Assembly: GCA_037045355.1 (NCBI GenBank)
Contig: JBAOHO010000026.1
Coordinates: forward strand, 434,001 to 498,000
From: Candidatus Nanopelagicales bacterium
GTDB lineage: Bacteria; Actinomycetota; Actinomycetes; S36-B12; GCA-2699445
Reading direction: 5' to 3'
DNA length: 64,000 bases
Shown here: positions 62,476 through 64,000 of the stretch, one piece after another
Layout: each line of letters opens with the position of its first letter
Position numbering within the stretch: the stretch's first letter is position 1
Made by a program: the position numbers and the translations under genes
Notes under the pieces: model-generated
The model's database searches: none
What the model was told of the DNA's origin: nothing
The model's input: only the letters and a program-made list of their open reading frames with translations

Positions 62476-63016
62476 TCAACTCGTTGCCCGACCCACACCC
62501 AGGGTGCGGGCGATCTGCGGGGTACTGATCCCGTCGCTCTTCATGGCCTTGGCGGCCTTGATGCGCTCCGGTGTCATGGCAGTGGGGCGTCCACCGACGC
62601 GACCGCGTTCTTTGGCGGCGGCAGAGGCCCGCTTTGGTTCTTTCTGAAATGAGTCGCCGTTCCATGTGCGCCAGGGCGGCGAATACGTGAAACACCGAGC
62701 TCGCCGCCCGGCGGTGGTGGTGTCGATGGCCTCGGTGAGGGAGCGGAACTGGATACTCGCGGTCGGCGAGATCGGCGAGATAGTCGTGACGAGGTCGGTG
62801 AGCGACCGCCCGAGCCGGTCGACGCGCCACACGACCAGCACATCTCCAGGGTTGAGGCAGTCCAAGCACGGCTGGCAGTTGGGGTCGCTCCATGGAGGAG
62901 CCGGACGCCTTGTCCGTGAAGACGCGAACGGCTCCGGCTGACTTCAACGCGTCAAGTTGAAGATCGGGGTTCTGATCGGTGGTCGATACCCGCGCGTAGC
63001 CGATGGTGTTGGCCAT
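62476..63016 (-). CDS. Serine resolvase TnpR-like (7 added bases), between two IS3-like copies
   Basis: MANTIGYARVSTTDQNPDLQ is an intact resolvase N terminus with the catalytic Ser. After ERPQL the frame is lost and must be corrected with seven single-base removals to recover DCLNPGDVLVVWRVDRLGRS LTDL, ADREIQFRSLTEAID, FHVFAALAHMERRLISERTK and GRVGGRPTAMTPERIKAAKA to the stop at 62476. The result is 177 residues, a normal TnpR size, with a C-terminal helix-turn-helix (STPQIARTLGVGRAT). The 124 bp between copy 1 and its stop show no gene. Confidence 0.72.
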
Positions 63017-63075
63017 GATGTTCCTCCGTTGACGCCCCGCGCGAGTGGCGACGTTGTTGAGTGGCGGGTGCCCAT

Positions 63076-64000
63076 TGAGGCGTGTCTGACTTAATGTCGC
63101 TCTTCGGCTGGTTGTCTAACCACCATCGGGGTGCCTCTTGGCAGTTTGATTCTGGCGGTCGTTTTGGCGGGATGCAATCCGGCGCAGTCGGGCTCGTTTC
63201 ATCCCGTCATGGCGGGCTTGGCGGATGGTTTCTCCTCGGCCTTCGTGTTCGTCGTCGGGGGTGACGTAGCCGATCGCTTCGTGCAGTCGCACGGTGTTGT
63301 GGTGGGTGCGCACCACGTCGAGTTCAGCGCGCAAGGTGGCGGGGTCTCGGATCACGGCCAGGTGGGGGTGTTCGCCTTTGACGTGGCCGAAGTGGGACTC
63401 CACCCAGGCCTGGTCGGTGGGGGTGCCGGGTCGCCCGAAATGCTGGGCGATCGCGCTGACGGCCATGAACTGCGCGGTGTCGCCCGAGGTCATCTGGGGG
63501 CCGTTATCGCTCATGGCCAGCAGGATCGGCAGGTGGGGTCCGTGCACCCCGGCGGCCCTCTCAGCGGCGCGTTGGTCCAAGACGAGGTCCAGGCCTTCAG
63601 CGGCCAGGGCCCGTTCGAAGCACAGCTTCACCTGCACCGAGGTTTCTTCGGCAGAGACCACGGTGGCGATCCATTTCCTGGACACGACGTCGAGCACAGC
63701 CACACACGCCATCTGCGCGCGGGTGAAGTGCGTCGTGTCGTAAATCCAGATTCTGTTTGGCTGCCACGACACCCAGTTCGGTACCGGCCGCTTCGCGCCG
63801 GCGCCGCCGCCGCGCGGGGGGCGGAAACGCTTGCCGGATAACGCCAAAACGCGGCGCACCGTCGATGGTGACGCCCAAAACTGGCCGGTATAGGAGCCGC
63901 GGTGAGCCAGTTTGCGGTGCGAGCGGTCGATGTCGGCCCACTGGTCGAACACCGCCACGATCGCGGCGTGTTCGTCGGCGAGCAGACCATGCACCGGGTG
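63076..64000 (-). mobile_element. IS3-like insertion sequence, copy 2, inverted (runs off window)
   Basis: Starts with TG at 63076 and shares with copy 1, in reverse complement, the end sequence and the whole orfB 3' half without visible difference. The left flank differs (CCCAT). Only the 3' part of the element lies in the window. Copies 1 and 2 point towards each other and enclose about 724 bp with the resolvase gene. Confidence 0.9.
63116..64000 (-). CDS. IS3-like transposase OrfB, partial (window end)
   Basis: Minus-strand reading from the window edge to the stop at 63116. It covers the last ~294 residues of the protein seen in copy 1, including IYDTTHF, SDNGPQMTSGD and VESHFGHVKGEHP, with the same sequence. 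The N terminus is outside the window. Confidence 0.92.
   Translation of the reverse strand, partial: HPVHGLLADEHAAIVAVFDQWADIDRSHRKLAHRGSYTGQFWASPSTVRRVLALSGKRFRPPRGGGAGAKRPVPNWVSWQPNRIWIYDTTHFTRAQMACVAVLDVVSRKWIATVVSAEETSVQVKLCFERALAAEGLDLVLDQRAAERAAGVHGPHLPILLAMSDNGPQMTSGDTAQFMAVSAIAQHFGRPGTPTDQAWVESHFGHVKGEHPHLAVIRDPATLRAELDVVRTHHNTVRLHEAIGYVTPDDEHEGRGETIRQARHDGMKRARLRRIASRQNDRQNQTAKRHPDGG

Overview
The window is high-GC DNA from an actinobacterium (Actinomycetota). This rests on gene content and order, not on a marker gene: the run ppx - P-type ATPase - TIM-barrel protein - proC - mini ribosomal protein - SDR - acyltransferase - SerB-like HAD phosphatase resembles the mycobacterial Rv0496-Rv0505c neighbourhood. 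DUF4307, DUF3817, DUF1707, DUF4245 and DUF6542 proteins, GTG starts and 4-nt stop/start overlaps also fit. No rRNA or tRNA gene was seen, and genus cannot be read from the window.

Region 1 (1-38.4 kb) is ordinary conserved chromosome. It holds radA; a ppx-led plus-strand set with proline metabolism (proline dehydrogenase next to proC), acuC, a 32-residue bS22-like ribosomal protein, an SDR, an acyltransferase and an L,D-transpeptidase; acyl-CoA ligase, thioredoxin-fold protein and ilvA; a minus-strand DUF4307-greA-ABC exporter-DUF4190 operon; SURF1, DUF3817 and a short cis-prenyltransferase; three overlapping membrane-protein genes (permease, TIGR03943, YibE/F); then PhoH, class I fumarase, xseAB, ispH, rmuC and ychF.

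Region 2 (38.4-48 kb) begins directly after ychF with a tyrosine integrase, an XRE-like regulator, an excisionase-like HTH protein and a rolling-circle-type Rep gene. It looks like the integration module of an integrative element. Rep is split by a 2.38-kb IS whose ends, 6-bp target duplication and restored reading frame can all be read from the sequence. Three small membrane proteins with DUF2510/zinc-ribbon or GYF-like N termini follow.

Region 3 (48-60.8 kb) is dominated by exported proteins: a delta-60-repeat/PKD protein split inside its signal peptide by an IS1380-family element, two tandem lipoproteins, and a protein with five ~100-residue repeats. The first and last share an ~81-residue Lys-rich two-Cys C-terminal domain. 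Each of the three units has a DosR/DevR-like palindrome (GGGAC-N4-GTCCC type) upstream, at a similar distance from a TAC-rich -10-like hexamer. This is the most interesting candidate system: a putative redox- or hypoxia-controlled surface-protein set. Between them lie a MazG-like pyrophosphohydrolase, an HNH nuclease, a serine recombinase and an ADP-ribosylglycohydrolase/phosphatase remnant.

Region 4 (60.8-64 kb) has two inverted copies of one IS3-like element flanking a serine resolvase; the second copy runs off the window.

A caveat affects many calls. Every frameshift I could resolve (about forty) is explained by added bases; none requires a deletion. They include essential-type ispH and 17 in the repeat protein. 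This looks more like insertion-type sequencing or assembly error than gene decay, so genes marked frameshifted may be intact in the organism.
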